Below are positions 1-11,261 of a stretch of DNA of 64,000 bases, piece after piece. Positions within the stretch are counted from its first letter, which is position 1. Each line of letters starts with the position of its first letter. Below the pieces are notes generated by a model that did not search any database, had not been told where the DNA came from, and saw nothing but the letters and a program-made list of their open reading frames with translations. The position numbers were made by a program, and so were the translations under genes. This stretch comes from Succinivibrio dextrinosolvens (GTDB taxonomy: Bacteria > Pseudomonadota > Gammaproteobacteria > Enterobacterales > Succinivibrionaceae), in NCBI RefSeq assembly GCF_011065405.1, contig NZ_CP047056.1, forward strand, positions 1-64,000, given 5' to 3'.

Positions 1-1637
1 ATGAATCAGGGAAAAATTATGAATGTTACTCAGTTACGCTCGATATGCACTGAACTTTTTTTAGGTAAACCACAGAGACAAATAGCTAGAGAGCTCCATC
101 TGGCAAGATCCACTCTTATCAGGTATTCGAAAATATTAAAAGACAAAGGGATAAGCTGTATTCAGGATATTCACGCCCTTTCTGATGAACAGCTTGTTCA
201 AATCGTTTATGGAAATACAGCCAATATAGGAGATACCCCAAGAGAAAAAAATAAAATCATAAAACACCGCAATATTGAGCCCAATTCAATGGATGTATAT
301 GAGCCAGATATTGATGAATATTTGAAAACATATTTTGAGGCAAAACTCAGCAAGGCTGATATATACGTTGATTATACAAAGGATGCAGCACGAAAAGGAC
401 TGAAGCCATTAGGAGAAACATCTTTTAGGACCAGACTTAACAAGGCAATTGAGGCTAATCAGGATCCTAAGGTTGATATGCATCGAGACCATATATACGG
501 AGATGAGCTGGAACTTGACTGGTGTGGACAGAAATTCGCTATCCTAGATAATCAAGGTAATACTGCATATTACAATGTAATGGTCTTGTGCTGGGCCTCA
601 AGCTATTTTACATACGCTAGATTTGTTCCTTCATTAACAACAGAAGATACAATTGATGGTATTAGGGATGGGCTGATGTACTTCGGCTGTTTGCCTAGAC
701 AGCTACTTGTTGATAATCCAAAGTCAATGATTGTCAAACATACTGTTGGATATGAATCCATTTTACGCCTGGATTCGAGAGGTATATGCGTAAATGTGGG
801 GTCAGTGTAAATCCAAATAATCCTTATAAACCAAACGAGAAAACCGCAGTAGAAACAGAGGTTAATCTAATTCAATCTCGATGTCTGACGCGAATGGATG
901 AAGGAATTTTATATCTCGATGAAGCAAATATAGATCTCATGAAAAAGGTAAATGAGTACATAAACTCAGCTCCTTTTAGAAGGGAGAAATTCTCACCTAG
1001 AAAGGTTTTGTTTGAGCGATACGAAAAACCTGCTTCAAGACCTTTAGAAATGATCCTTCCTCCCTTTACTGACTATATACCATCCCTAGTCATTTACAAA
1101 GACTACCATGTAGAAATCTACGAGAATTTCTACTCAGTACCGTATAAATATGTAAATAAGGTTGCAGAAGCAGAAATCTCAGGGGGAATGATCAACATAT
1201 GGTTAAATCATAAAATGATTGCAAGTCATGTCAGAATAAGTGGTACAGGTCAATATATAACAAAACAGGAACATATGCCTGAAGCCCACATGGCTGTAAA
1301 AGAAAAGGAGCTGAAATATAAAACACCAGATGATATCTACAATGCTGCGCGAGCACTGAGTCCTGATTTACTAAATTTCTGTATTGCTCTTCTTAGCAGA
1401 TCAGATAACTTTTTAGACAATAAAAAGGGTTGTATCCACCTAATCAATAAATACAGACGCAATCCTAACATGCACCTTATATATAACTGTGCCATTCAGA
1501 GTCTGCTTCACGATCCTACCTTAAAACCAATAAACAGCTATGTATTTGATGCTGCTGTTAAAGATGTTACAGCTTACGCTGACAGCCATAATGGACAGTT
1601 GCCGATTCAAACGGAACTGCAATTCGAACGTAATTGA
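1..1637 (+). pseudogene. istA: IS21-family transposase IstA, frameshifted
   Basis: DDE transposase of the IS21 family, which normally acts with the ATPase IstB. The first part (1-810) has an N-terminal helix-turn-helix (LRSICTELFLGKPQRQIAR) and the core motifs ELDWCGQKF and LLVDNPKS, giving the first two acidic residues. The second part (786-1637) has PYKPNEKTAVETE, giving the catalytic Glu, and the C-terminal beta domain (FYSVPYKY). Joining the frames near 778 by adding one base reads GFERYMRKCGVSVNPNNPY, as expected for the family, and gives about 545 aa. The break is therefore a one-base deletion. No istB follows; the stop codon lies in the IS66 remnant that truncates the element at 1630. 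The reading frame opens at base 1, so the true start could lie outside the window. Confidence 0.88.
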
Positions 1638-1955
1638 GAACTATTTAGTCCCTTTTAAATTTTGTGGCGCGATTTTATTATGACGGCTGTCAGAAATATG
1701 CTGACAGGACATCAGTTACAGATATGGCGAGCCGGCTTTATTAATCGCTGATATTATGTGCTGATGATAGAAATTGAATAACTCCCTGATTTGCATGCGG
1801 TTGGGGAGATTTTTAGAGGAGAATGTTGTTAATCTGCAGATTAAATTATCGGAATAATGATGAAGGACTGGGCTATATTCCTAGCCCTTTCTCTAAGCAC
1901 TTACGATAATCGTAAGGTGTTAAGCCTGTTACGTCAATTTTGTCATAGCCAATAT
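1630..1955 (-). mobile_element. IS66 3'-end remnant (right inverted repeat plus tnpC tail)
   Basis: This stretch is the near-exact reverse complement of 26957-27281, the right end of the complete IS66 further along. It starts with the terminal repeat (GTAATTGAGAACTATT) and includes the last codons of tnpC. Homology stops at 1955, where ISAs1 copy 1 begins. The rest of this IS66 is not found beyond the ISAs1 copy, so the junction is rearranged. It also cuts the preceding istA. Confidence 0.85.
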
Positions 1956-3785
1956 ATGGCGCCAACACGATCAGATCATTATCTCAAATCTGTTGAAGCC
2001 TGATTTTCAACCAAATCGGCAGGTAATTGTGCCAATTTACAAATTTACAAATCTTTGTCAAAAGCCATGTTTTATAGTCAGGCACGACAAAGTGCCAAGG
2101 TTATTCACTAACTTTGGCTTTGTTCTTTCAAAATATGATTCAAAGGATTAAATCTAAGTTCGTTTAGCCTTGATTTTATGTCTTCCTCTAGCAAACTTAC
2201 CAAGTGGCGTATCATCATTGATACTGGCCTCAAAACCGGTTTCTTTTAGATTGTCAGGAATGTCATTGCCTGTTGGCTCAGCCTCTTTGTAGACAATGCC
2301 GATGAGACCTTCATCGTTCTCAAGCTCTGACATATCCCTGGTAAAGAATGCTTTCATGAACTTGAATCCATAATCATCTTTCTGTGCAAGCATTCTCAGT
2401 GTCTTGAAAGACCATGGTTTATTGTAGTGGTAAGGAATATTGTCCCTGATGTAGCTAAGAATATTGAATGCCATTTTGGTGTAGATTGTGCTGTTGTTTA
2501 TATAGTCTCTATTCCTTAATGGCAGCTGATCCTGCTCAAAGACCACATCCAGTACCCAGTGCATTGATTCAACCTTCCATCTCTGGAGAATGATTTTAAG
2601 CATGGTATCGGCAAATTCCTTATCCAGTCCATCTATAACCAGAGAGCTGATATAGAATCTGTCTTCATTCTCAACTATGGTATTAGAGTTTTTGTAAATT
2701 CTTGTGGTTCTTACTCTTATCACAGAATTGACATCAGGCCACTTTTTGCGCATTTCCTTAGAGAGGGCGTACTTGGCATCAAGAATTGCAATCTCTTTGC
2801 CTTCCTTTCTGCCATGAGCCTCAAAGACCATGGTAGACGAAACAGATTCCCCTGGATATTTATCCATATCGAAGAATTGAAATCCGGTTTTACGTCATCT
2901 ATCAGATTACCCTGATTGTCTTTCAGACAAACCAGAAAGTCGGCATTGGCATCAACCACAGCCTTTACTGTATATGGTCTGGTATTTATGGCATCCCAGG
3001 TGAGGATTGCATTTCTCAGATTCAGAGCTTTAATCATATCCAGAATTACTTCTGCCTCATGATTTTTCTTGTCTACAGTTCTCTGGGAGAGAGTAATTCC
3101 GTAGGTTGAGGAATGCAGACTAACGATGTCGATGCCAGAATCTTTTCGTGCATCATTACCGTTTTTGCTTGATCTTGTTGCATTGATATTCTGTCCATCT
3201 GCTGCTATTACCTCTCTTTCTTTTAAGGGTACTGAACCCAATGGTTTCTCTGAGAGTTCTCTATGATTGGCAAAGTAGTTTGTTAGGAAGTTTACCGTTT
3301 CATTAGTATTAAGAATGCTTACTACTCTTCTTAAGGTCTGCTCTGATGGAACGTCATCATCCAAACCATAGAAACTTTCTTTAAGCCAAGGCAGCTTTTC
3401 TAACCAGAACAGTCTCTGTTCTCTTGCGTCATTACAGTTACATATTCTGGCTAAAATAACTATAGAGCATATGACACTCAGAGGATAGATAATGCGATCC
3501 TGTGCTCGAGGATCAGTTAAATTCAGCTCAACAATTCTCTGAAGAAAAGAAGCATCGTTAATAGTATTGTCAAAAGCATTCTGGTCAGTTGAAGTCATTT
3601 TTATTCTTTCGTATCCGTTACAATTACAGGGAAAGGATATTAATTATTCAACATTAAGTTTGATCCGTGAATCACATTTTGAAAGAACAAAATCAGTAGG
3701 TTAACTAACTGATTAATTTACATTAATTTTTGTAAATTACAAATTTGTAACTATGTGAGCGCCATCATATGGTGTTGACGCCATA
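1955..3785 (-). mobile_element. ISAs1-family insertion sequence, copy 1
   Basis: 1,831-bp element. The left end TATGGCGCCAACAC and the inverted right end (ending GTGTTGACGCCATA) form the terminal repeats. The same sequence, also 1,831 bp once its own insertion is removed, is found as copy 2 at 55220-61487, which fixes both ends. No direct target repeat is seen: the flanks CAATA and CGTTT differ, so one or both flanks were rearranged after insertion. Confidence 0.85.
2154..3598 (-). pseudogene. ISAs1-family transposase, frameshifted copy
   Basis: DDE transposase of the ISAs1 (H-repeat) family. The N-terminal half (2720-3598) contains the family's accessory domain and VIAADGQNINATRSS (first Asp). 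The C-terminal half (2154-2867) contains the remainder. Compared with the intact 481-aa copy at 59856-61301, it has lost one T in the run at about 2887-2890 (GGTTTTA against GGTTTTTA), which breaks the frame; adding it back restores 481 aa. The two proteins are otherwise nearly identical, so the damage is recent or a sequencing error. Confidence 0.93.
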
Positions 3786-3921
3786 CGTTTCCTAAATTTA
3801 ATATGCATTATAATTTTTTTAATTGTATAATTTATGTTTTCAGCCTGCATAATTTAACTGTTGTAAAGCAGATGTAAGACAACAAAATGGTTTCGTTTCA
3901 ATTATAGCATTGTAAAAATTT

Positions 3922-5397
3922 ATGTATTCAAGAAACAAGTATTTATTAAAAAATATAGGGGTATTAGCTTTAAGTAGTTTTTCCTCAAGAGTATTACTTT
4001 TTTTACTGATTCCTGTTTATACATCATATCTAACTACAAAAGAAGTTGGAGTTTATGACCTTATTTTATCAACTGTAACTATATTAAGTCCCATATTAAC
4101 CTGTAATATCTCAAGTGGAGTGATGCGTTTTTTTTTAGATCCTTCCATATCTAAACATGATGTGTCCATTGTTGGATTTAGATATCTTTTACTGGGGCTC
4201 TTTATTTCTTTTATACTAATTTTGTTATGCAGAAAATATAGTTCTGTTATAACAGACTATTCTGTATATATTTTTTTATTTACATTTTTTTTTACTGTAA
4301 ACCATTTTCTTATTTGCTTTGCAAAAGGCTTAGAGGCTGTATCTGCTTTAGCTGTAGCAAGTTTTTTTGAAGCGTCTTCCTTATTGCTAGGTAGCGTTGT
4401 TCTATTGAGATATCTAAATCTTGCACTTGAAGGCTTTTTCTTGGCGGCTATTATTTCAAAAGTAATATCTTCTGTATGTTTATTTACAATTCTCAGGGTT
4501 TATAAGTTTGTTAAGATAAAAGATATAATGGGATTAAATAATGTTTGTACTTTTAATAGCATTGGACCAAATCATAATTCTACTAATTCTCTTCAATGGC
4601 AAATGCTCTCCTATTCTATCCCTATAATTGCAACTTATATAGGCTGGTGGATTAATTCAACTGCAGGAAGATATCTAGTTGCTTTTTTTTTAGGCGTAGG
4701 GGCAAATGGTATTTTATCCGTTGCTTATAAAATTCCTCAGATTGTTAATTTATTTCATACTGTTTTTATTCAAGCCTGGCAGATAACTGCTATAAAGGAA
4801 TGGGATAGTGATGATAGTAAAGTTTATTATGGAAAAATGTTTTTGCTTAACAGTTTTGTTTTAAATATGGTTGGTGCTTTTACTATACTGTTTACATCAG
4901 CTATTTGTTCTCTTATTTTTTCCAGTAATTTTTATAACGCTAGATTTTATATTCCATTTCTTATTATAAGTGTCATTATTAATTCCGTAGCTGGTTTTTT
5001 GGGGCCTATTTTGTCTGCAAAAAAAAATTCAAAAGCATTAGCTTATTCTGCATTTTTGGGAACTGTTACAAATCTTTTCTTTGCTGTTATTTTTATTTAT
5101 TTTTGTGGAACCCAGGGTGCCTGTTTTGCTGCAGTTATTTCTAGTTTATCAATTTATATTGTAAGAAAATTCGCTGTAGAATCTGACATTATTATCCCTC
5201 ATTATTGGACATTATATGTTACATGGAGCCTATTGATGGCTGAAGCTTTTATCGAAATATATACAGATTATATTTGGGTAGAGAGCCTTATAGTTATTAT
5301 TATAATTATTGTTAATAATAAAGAATTTTCTCTTGTGACAAAAAAAGGCTGGGATATTTGTAACAATTTATATCATAATCTAAAAAAGATTGAGTAA
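3922..5397 (+). CDS. Wzx-type polysaccharide flippase
   Basis: 491-aa, extremely hydrophobic protein with about 12-14 predicted membrane spans, in the MATE/MVF polysaccharide exporter superfamily. The N-terminus (NIGVLALSSFSSRVLLFLLI, then PVYTSYLTTKEVGVYDL) is typical of O-antigen/capsule flippases. By family it would move lipid-linked glycan repeat units across the inner membrane. It is the first gene of the polysaccharide locus and sits just after ISAs1 copy 1, so its original promoter may be lost; AT-rich TATAAT-like boxes occur at 3805-3830. The ribosome site before the ATG is weak. The reading frame is open despite many poly-T tracts. Substrate cannot be read from sequence. Confidence 0.9.
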   Translation: MYSRNKYLLKNIGVLALSSFSSRVLLFLLIPVYTSYLTTKEVGVYDLILSTVTILSPILTCNISSGVMRFFLDPSISKHDVSIVGFRYLLLGLFISFILILLCRKYSSVITDYSVYIFLFTFFFTVNHFLICFAKGLEAVSALAVASFFEASSLLLGSVVLLRYLNLALEGFFLAAIISKVISSVCLFTILRVYKFVKIKDIMGLNNVCTFNSIGPNHNSTNSLQWQMLSYSIPIIATYIGWWINSTAGRYLVAFFLGVGANGILSVAYKIPQIVNLFHTVFIQAWQITAIKEWDSDDSKVYYGKMFLLNSFVLNMVGAFTILFTSAICSLIFSSNFYNARFYIPFLIISVIINSVAGFLGPILSAKKNSKALAYSAFLGTVTNLFFAVIFIYFCGTQGACFAAVISSLSIYIVRKFAVESDIIIPHYWTLYVTWSLLMAEAFIEIYTDYIWVESLIVIIIIIVNNKEFSLVTKKGWDICNNLYHNLKKIE

Positions 5398-5663
5398 GTT
5401 CATAAAATTTTGGGTCTGTACAGAAAAGTGTGGGATGGTAATAAAAGCTATGGCAAAACTGTCTGACGCGTCAAATCACAGAAATAAATTGACAGTGTCT
5501 GACTCCTATATAAGCCTCTGTTCCCCCAGAGTCTTGCTCATTAAAAAACTAGTTTTAATATCAGGTTGCCTGTCCTTAACATGACTTTTTAGATCTATTA
5601 ATCACCCTCTGATTTCTGTATTATCAGGGGGTATGGGTTAAAAAGTGGTTGTATAAGAATGCC
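5398..5663. other. Gap after flippase with a hairpin
   Basis: No convincing gene. A 64-codon frame overlapping the flippase end has no family resemblance and a poor start. An inverted repeat, CCCTCTGAT (5605-5613) with ATCAGGGGG (5623-5631), could be a transcription terminator, but it lacks a clear T-run. Confidence 0.4.
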
Positions 5664-5787
5664 TAGTGTAACGTCTCAATCATATTTTTAGTTAACCTGC
5701 AGATCTGCTCTGCAGGAGCTCTTTAAAAACTTGACCTATTTATTGTCATAATCATATTAAAATAACACTAAATAGACTAAATATTTA

Positions 5788-5840
5788 TTGACAAATTAAA
5801 TACTTATGCTAAACTATATTTAGTTTATTTAGCATAAGGA
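5788..5840 (+). promoter_or_regulatory. IS630 copy A promoter with overlapping inverted repeat
   Basis: TTGACA at 5788-5793, a 16-bp spacer and TAAACT at 5810-5815 form a sigma-70-like promoter. ATGCTAAA (5806-5813) and TTTAGCAT (5828-5835) form an inverted repeat across the -10 and start region, a plausible operator or leader hairpin. AAGGA at 5836-5840 is the ribosome site for the ATG at 5848. Only the sequence pattern is seen; activity is inferred. Confidence 0.55.
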
Positions 5841-5847
5841 TTTTAAT

Positions 5848-6192
5848 ATGACCATTACAAAATCATATAACAAGCACACCAATACTTGGTATGTCTATGA
5901 TACTACTTACGTCTTTGATGAAACTAAAAATAAGAAAGTTCAAAAAAGAAAATGTATCGGAAAGTATGATCCGGTAACTGATAGCATTATTGAAACTGGG
6001 AGCAGAGGAAGACCTCAAAAGGTTCTTGAGCCTAATAGAGTATCTAATTCTAAGTCTATCAATTCATCTGCTTTAGACATTGATTCAGCTCTTAAGAGAA
6101 TAGCCTCAATTGAAAAGGTTATAGCTGAACTTCAATCTGAAGTTACTGAACTAAAGGATTTTCTGCTCAACAATCAGAACTCCTCTGTTTAA
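5848..6192 (+). CDS. IS630-associated accessory protein, copy A
   Basis: 114-aa protein, the first gene of the element, ending 9 bp before the transposase. Residues 1-50 (NTWYVYDTTYVFDETKNKK then KRKCIGKYDP) resemble the short N-terminal beta domain found at the start of IS1634-type transposases. Residues 72-108 form an acidic and hydrophobic heptad pattern (IASIEKVIAELQSEVTELKD), a likely coiled coil. It may bind DNA or multimerise with the transposase; that is inference. The copy B protein is identical. Confidence 0.7.
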   Translation: MTITKSYNKHTNTWYVYDTTYVFDETKNKKVQKRKCIGKYDPVTDSIIETGSRGRPQKVLEPNRVSNSKSINSSALDIDSALKRIASIEKVIAELQSEVTELKDFLLNNQNSSV

Positions 6193-6201
6193 GGCTTAAT
6201 A

Positions 6202-7347
6202 ATGGCACGTCAGAGAGCTTACCGCATCTCTTTAGAGACTGAAGAAAGAAAAGCTATAAGAAAAATTCTTAGGCGCTCTAACTCAACAAACAGGAGAACT
6301 CGTTGTACAATTCTGCTTAATGCCGACGAATCAAAGAGTGATCCTTCAACTTATCAGCAGATAGCTGAACGTTCTGGGGTAACAGTTCCAACTGTAATCG
6401 ATACATTAAGTAAATTCTGTAAAGATGGTCCTGTTGCAGCCTTAAACCCAAGGAGAAATCCTAATTCAGATGTAGCTAATCTTAAAGCTACCGGAGATAT
6501 ACAGGCAAAGGTTATTGCAAAAGCCTGTACCAAGTCCTCTGAAGGAAGAGTTAGATGGACACTCACACTTCTTGAAGAGGAACTGGCAGTCATTTTAGAA
6601 ACAAAACTTAGCCGCTCAACCATAGGACGTATTTTGCAGAAAAATGATTTAAGACCACATCTGAGTGAATACTGGTGTATTCCCCCTCAGGCTGATGCTG
6701 AATTTGTTGCAGCAATGGAAGATGTACTGGATGTATATCAGCAGCCATATGATGAAAAGTATCCTCTGTGGTGTATGGATGAAAAGCCATTTCAGCTCCT
6801 GGATGAATCCAGAAATCCATTGCCAATGAGACCAGGAGATATTACCAGGATTGATGATGAATACATCAGAAACGGCACCGTAAGCGTATTCTGTTTTATT
6901 CAGCCTCATACAGTAAAGATTATTCATGCGGAAGGACCAACCAGAACAGCAATTGACTGGTCTGAAAAGGTTAAATTTCTGGTAGATGAAGTTAATCCTG
7001 ATGCAAAAAAGGTTATTCTGGTAATGGATAACCTAAACACTCATAACACGGCATCACTATATAAAGCCTTTCCTCCCGAGGAAGCACGTAGAATTGCAAG
7101 GAAACTTGAAATTCATTACACGCCAAAACATGGCAGCTGGCTTGATATTGCAGAGATTGGCATCAACATCATGACACGAGAGTGTTTAAACCGAAGAATT
7201 CCTGATATAGAAACATTAAGAGCTGAACTTAAAACATGGAATGAGGCATATAACAGTGCTCCAACAGAAATAAACTGGCAGTTCAGTAATGAGACTTCAA
7301 GAATTAAACTTAAGAGCCTCTACCCTGATATAGATCGTAATCAGTAA
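6202..7347 (+). CDS. IS630-type DDE transposase, copy A (C-terminus clipped)
   Basis: 381 aa. N-terminal helix-turn-helix region (residues 1-90), then the catalytic core with WCMDEKPFQ, ILVMDNLNTH and HGSWLDIAEI, supplying Asp, Asp and Glu. A CAG-TAA stop after DRNQ removes 14 residues present in copy B, where the codon is GAA. The loss lies after the catalytic domain, so activity could remain. It overlaps nothing and follows the accessory gene closely, suggesting one transcript. Confidence 0.93.
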   Translation: MARQRAYRISLETEERKAIRKILRRSNSTNRRTRCTILLNADESKSDPSTYQQIAERSGVTVPTVIDTLSKFCKDGPVAALNPRRNPNSDVANLKATGDIQAKVIAKACTKSSEGRVRWTLTLLEEELAVILETKLSRSTIGRILQKNDLRPHLSEYWCIPPQADAEFVAAMEDVLDVYQQPYDEKYPLWCMDEKPFQLLDESRNPLPMRPGDITRIDDEYIRNGTVSVFCFIQPHTVKIIHAEGPTRTAIDWSEKVKFLVDEVNPDAKKVILVMDNLNTHNTASLYKAFPPEEARRIARKLEIHYTPKHGSWLDIAEIGINIMTRECLNRRIPDIETLRAELKTWNEAYNSAPTEINWQFSNETSRIKLKSLYPDIDRNQ

Positions 7348-7531
7348 CTAAGAGATCAGCTTAGACAGAAGAAGTCCCAGATAAAATAGGTGGAGTTTTT
7401 AAAGATCTCCTGCAGAGCAGATCTGCAGGTTAACTAAAAATATGATTGAGACGATACACTAGGTATGTTTTTTTTTTGACAATTAATTGTTAGCTGTGTT
7501 TCTCTTTATTTATCCTGTTAGGTGATTTCTA

Positions 7532-8410
7532 ATGAATATTCTATATACATGTGATGATAATTATGTATGGCAAATGGGAATTTCGCTTATTTCTTTATTT
7601 GAAAATAATAAAGACTCAAAAATTATTATTTATTTAATACACAGTAATGTTACACAAAGTAATCAAAAAAAACTAATTGAAATAGTAAATAAATATAATA
7701 AATCTATTGTGTTTCTTTCATTAGATGAAATCAATATATGTCCTTTACTAAAGGAAAACGGAAGATGGCCTTTAGTTTGTTATGCGAGATTATTTTTTCA
7801 CCATGTTATAAAAGATTGCGATAGATTATTGTACTTAGATTGTGATACATTGGTTTTATCAAATATAGAAGAGCTTTTTTCTGATAGGTATTCTAAATTT
7901 GCAATTTATGGTGCAAAAGATTTTATAGCAAACTTTTATAAGAAATTGATTGGAATGCCTGTTGAAGCATCGAATATCAACGGTGGTGTTCTTCTTTTTA
8001 ACTTAAAGTTATATTGTGAATTGTCACCTGATTCTAGAATATTTTCTTTTATCACAAAATATGGAAATAGAATAAGTTATGCCGATCAAGATGTAATAAA
8101 TGGGACTTTTTGGAATGAATTTGGTTTTTTAGAAGCAAAGTATAATGTAATGTCAATTATGCGTTGCTTTAATTACAGTGAAATAATTAAATTAAAACAT
8201 CCTCGAGGGGGATATTCAGAACAAGAAGTAAATAAGGCAATTAGTTATCCTTGTATAATCCATTTTACTGGTAATTACCGGTATACTCGTCCCTGGATAC
8301 ATAACTCAAATCATCCATATAAAGATTATTTTGAACTATATAAAAAAATTAGTCCTTGGAGTGATATGCCGATGATGAAAATATTAAGTGAAAAAGTGAA
8401 GTTACAATAG
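7532..8410 (+). CDS. GT8-family glycosyltransferase
   Basis: 292-aa retaining glycosyltransferase of family GT8 (LPS galactosyl/glucosyltransferase type). It begins MNILYTCDDNYVWQMGISLISL, carries the metal-binding DxD as LDCDTL (residues 102-107), a NGGVLLFNL motif near 150 and the C-terminal HFTGNYRYTRPW near 244-255. It would transfer a hexose from a nucleotide sugar to a growing surface glycan in the cytoplasm. It lies directly after IS630 copy A and before a broken GT2 gene, so transcription may now depend on the element or on a promoter in the 70-bp gap. Sugar specificity unknown. Confidence 0.9.
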   Translation: MNILYTCDDNYVWQMGISLISLFENNKDSKIIIYLIHSNVTQSNQKKLIEIVNKYNKSIVFLSLDEINICPLLKENGRWPLVCYARLFFHHVIKDCDRLLYLDCDTLVLSNIEELFSDRYSKFAIYGAKDFIANFYKKLIGMPVEASNINGGVLLFNLKLYCELSPDSRIFSFITKYGNRISYADQDVINGTFWNEFGFLEAKYNVMSIMRCFNYSEIIKLKHPRGGYSEQEVNKAISYPCIIHFTGNYRYTRPWIHNSNHPYKDYFELYKKISPWSDMPMMKILSEKVKLQ

Positions 8411-8468
8411 CCAAAACAATTAGAAAACTTCCTGAGTGGTTGTCTTGTAATTTACTTGGTTTTTTTTA

Positions 8469-9479
8469 TTGTTATGTGAGACCTTTAAAAATATGGATAC
8501 TGTCATTTGTAAAATAAAAGTTTCTCTAATTGTTCCAGTTTATAATGTAGAAAAATATTTAGAAAAATGTGTTCAAAGTATTGTAAGACAATCTCATGAT
8601 AATATTGAAATTATTTTGATTGATGATGGTTCAACTGACTCATCTGGTGTGATGTGTGATTATTTTGCAAATTTAGATCAAAGAGTTAAAGTTCTTCATA
8701 AAAAAAATGGGGGATTGTCTTCTGCAAGAAATATGGGCATAAAATATTCTACTGGATCTTATATAGCTTTTGTTGATAGTGACGATTACATTTCTCCAAA
8801 TTTTGTTGAATGTAGTTTGGAATTGTGTAAAAAACATAATGCGCAGATTTCTATATTAAAAATGTTATCTGTTCAAGAAGATTATAACTCTTATGATATT
8901 AATAAAGTTGAAAGTTCAATTTTAATGAGTTCTGAAGATGCTATAAAAGAAAGTCTTTTACAAAAAATTTAGTTGCAGTGCAAGCGGAAAGTTATTCAAA
9001 AGAAATATTGTTGAAGATGTATTATTTCCAGAAAAAAAATTATCAGAAGATTTAGCTGTTTGTCATGTTTTTTTTGATAAAGCTGATAGGATAATTTTCT
9101 CTAATCAAATTGGTTACTATTATCGTCAAAGAGCGGGAAGTATAATGCACAAATTTAATATAAATCGCTTAGATGCATTATATTGGGCAAACAATTTAGA
9201 ATTGTATTGTATTAAAATTATCCAAAATTAGTTACTGTATCAAAATGTAGAACATTTAATGTTGCGATTAATCTTTTATTAGCTCTTCCAAAGGAAGATG
9301 TTAACAATTCTCCTGCTTATTTTAGAATACTGAATGATGTTAAAAGATGTCGAAGATATTTATGGATTACTACGGAAAGTCGTATAAAGGATAAGTTAGC
9401 TGCATTGCTGTCATTATTTGGTCCTAAATTGTTAAGATTTGTTTGGTTTATAAATATCGCTATAAGATCAGGAAAATAA
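8469..9479 (+). pseudogene. GT2-family glycosyltransferase, two frameshifts
   Basis: Family GT2 (GT-A fold) glycosyltransferase. The open 5' part (8469-8972) shows VSLIVPVYNVEKYLEKCVQS, IDDGSTD and VDSDDY. After a +1 shift near 8962-8970, reading continues as SGKLFKRNIVEDVLFPEKKL, then SEDLAVCHVFFDKADRI and GYYYRQRAGSIM; after a -1 shift near 9227 it continues to a stop at 9477-9479. Both breaks are at short A or T runs. Joined, it is about 337 aa, a normal length for the family. The ATG at 8493 is an alternative start. Unless the shifts are sequencing errors the enzyme is dead, so the glycan may lack one residue. Confidence 0.88.
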
Positions 9480-9530
9480 AATAATTAGAATTAATATTCT
9501 GATTAAATTTATTGTGTTTATATTTAAATA

Positions 9531-11261
9531 CATACCTAGGATCTTAAGAAATTTATTCTAGGTTCCGCATAAATTAAAGGATAAGCAACTGTTACAAGTT
9601 GCGATCCGTTGCTGAATTAGTTCAGCATAAAAAGTTCTTTAAAAATTTGGTATATAGATCAGTCTGTTAATAAACCATGCAATCGTTTACTCTGAGAGAT
9701 TGACGATGTTTTTATCCGAAAAACTGGATTTTTGAAAATGGAATGAAATCTTGTTGATTTGAAAGGAATTAATTGATTTATGGTTTTCTGTTTAATATAA
9801 TTAATGTGTTCAAAATCAAATAATTAAACAAGAAAACCATGGAGCAATTATCTCTATTTTTATCAACTCTGTCAAACGATTTTCAAACCTATAAAACTAA
9901 TCTGATTGATCTTCTGTCAAAGAATCATATTTCAAAACTGTCATACGATACTAAAGCTTGTGTTAGAAACCGTAAGTTTTCGGTTGCAGATTATCTGCTT
10001 GGTGCTTTAACTATGATGAGTAGTTCAATCAGTGAGCCTGAGTTTACTCTGAATTCTTTTCATATGAACTATAACAGTCATCTCGGTGATGATTTTAAGA
10101 TGACTCATAAATGCATTCACAAGCAGCTGGATTCTGAAGAAAGCCTAACTCTTGTTAAAGCTTTAGTGGTTTAGGTTATGACTCTTATAAACAGAGATTG
10201 GCAAATCAGATTAGAGCTCATTTGATAGAGTCTTTAAAGGACTTACTTTCTCTTTTGAAGGTTAAGGACATTGTTCTTATTGATGGCACAGAACTGGACT
10301 TACGTAATTCCTGCGCAGATAACTTTGAGAGCAAAGGAAAAGGCAGAGACCGACTTGACGGTTCCTCCGCGAGACCCGGGCTCAAGCTCCATGTTGCATA
10401 CTCTCTTTGTAAACAAAGCTTTATTTGTGTTGAGGTATCTGAAGCTGTTGCCTCTGAAAGAGACAGAGTCTATCAGGAATACCAGCAGGACTGTCTGGTT
10501 ATTGCTGATAGAGGTTACATCGATGAAGAGCTTGAACAGACTCTTATAAAAGCAGGGGCTCAGTTTCTTATTAAAGGCAGAGCGAATACCAACGGAACCA
10601 TCATTGATGCTTATGCCGATGACGGTTCAAGAATGAGGCAGTACATTGGTAAAAAGCTTAAAGATATCCCTCACAAGATGAATGTTGATGTAACTATCAG
10701 AACCTCAAAGGGGAATACTTTAAGGATTATTCGTCGCTACAATCCTAATGGGAAGAACAGAGATAAAATCTCTGTTCTGCGAACAAGTGTCCATCGCAAG
10801 ATTGCAGGAGCTAAACAGCTTTACCTTCTGTACAGAATCCGCTGGAACATTGAACTGTTCAACAAAGCAGCAAAGAGTGGCTGTAACCTTAAGAGCATTA
10901 ACTCAAGTAAGAAGAACATCATTCTTATTTTTATCCTGCTGTCATTACTGGTTTCGCTTATAAAGACATATTGCGCAGCCAAGACAATGATAAAGCATAA
11001 GATTGATGATTTGTCCTTACTTAAAGTCCATACATACAATGTCCTATACGAAAAGCTTTTATTTGCCTTTGCATATAGAAACAGATCAACTATATATCAA
11101 GTTTTTAAAGAACTTCTCGGTGAGATAGCTCTGTGCTGTAAACGCTCAAAGCCATCTCAGCGAGATCGATTGTTAATTAAAGATCTGCCATTACTTTTGT
11201 GGCAGATCGTGAACCAACCAGGCTTTAAAAGTAAAACTATACAACTAAAGGTCTATAAGTA
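9531..11261 (+). mobile_element. IS4-type element, right end missing
   Basis: The left end at about 9531 (CATACCTAGGATCTTAAG) resembles the left end of the second IS4 at 12410 (CATGCCTAAGATCTTAAG) and the right end at 16010 (inverted CATGCCCAAGAACTTAAG). No matching right end is found: the transposase runs straight into the next gene at 11262. The 9480-9838 leader has no gene, only the IS end and AT-rich sequence with a CAACTGTTAC/AAGTTGCGATC segment. Confidence 0.7.

Larger units (their letters stand above)
5666..7459 (+). mobile_element. IS630-type insertion sequence, copy A
   Basis: 1,794-bp element flanked by a TA dinucleotide on both sides (5664-5665 and 7460-7461), the target duplication typical of IS630/Tc1-like elements. 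The ends form an inverted repeat of about 65 bp (GTGTAACGTCTCAATCATAT at left, GTGTATCGTCTCAATCATAT inverted at right), itself containing a CTGCAGATCTG palindrome. It carries two genes, a small accessory frame and the DDE transposase. Copy B (14113-15906) has exactly the same length and is almost identical. Confidence 0.93.

Noticed and set aside
786-1637. Possible programmed frameshift making IstA from two frames
   Set aside because: No slippery heptamer is evident at the junction, and IS21 istA is normally one continuous frame; a one-base deletion is simpler.
5390-5584. 64-codon frame overlapping the flippase end
   Set aside because: No family resemblance, poor start context, and position in a rearranged gap; treated as chance.
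6354-6927. Minus-strand frames inside the IS630 transposase (repeated at 14801-15374)
   Set aside because: They appear in both copies only because the copies are identical, and they lie fully antisense to a well supported DDE transposase.
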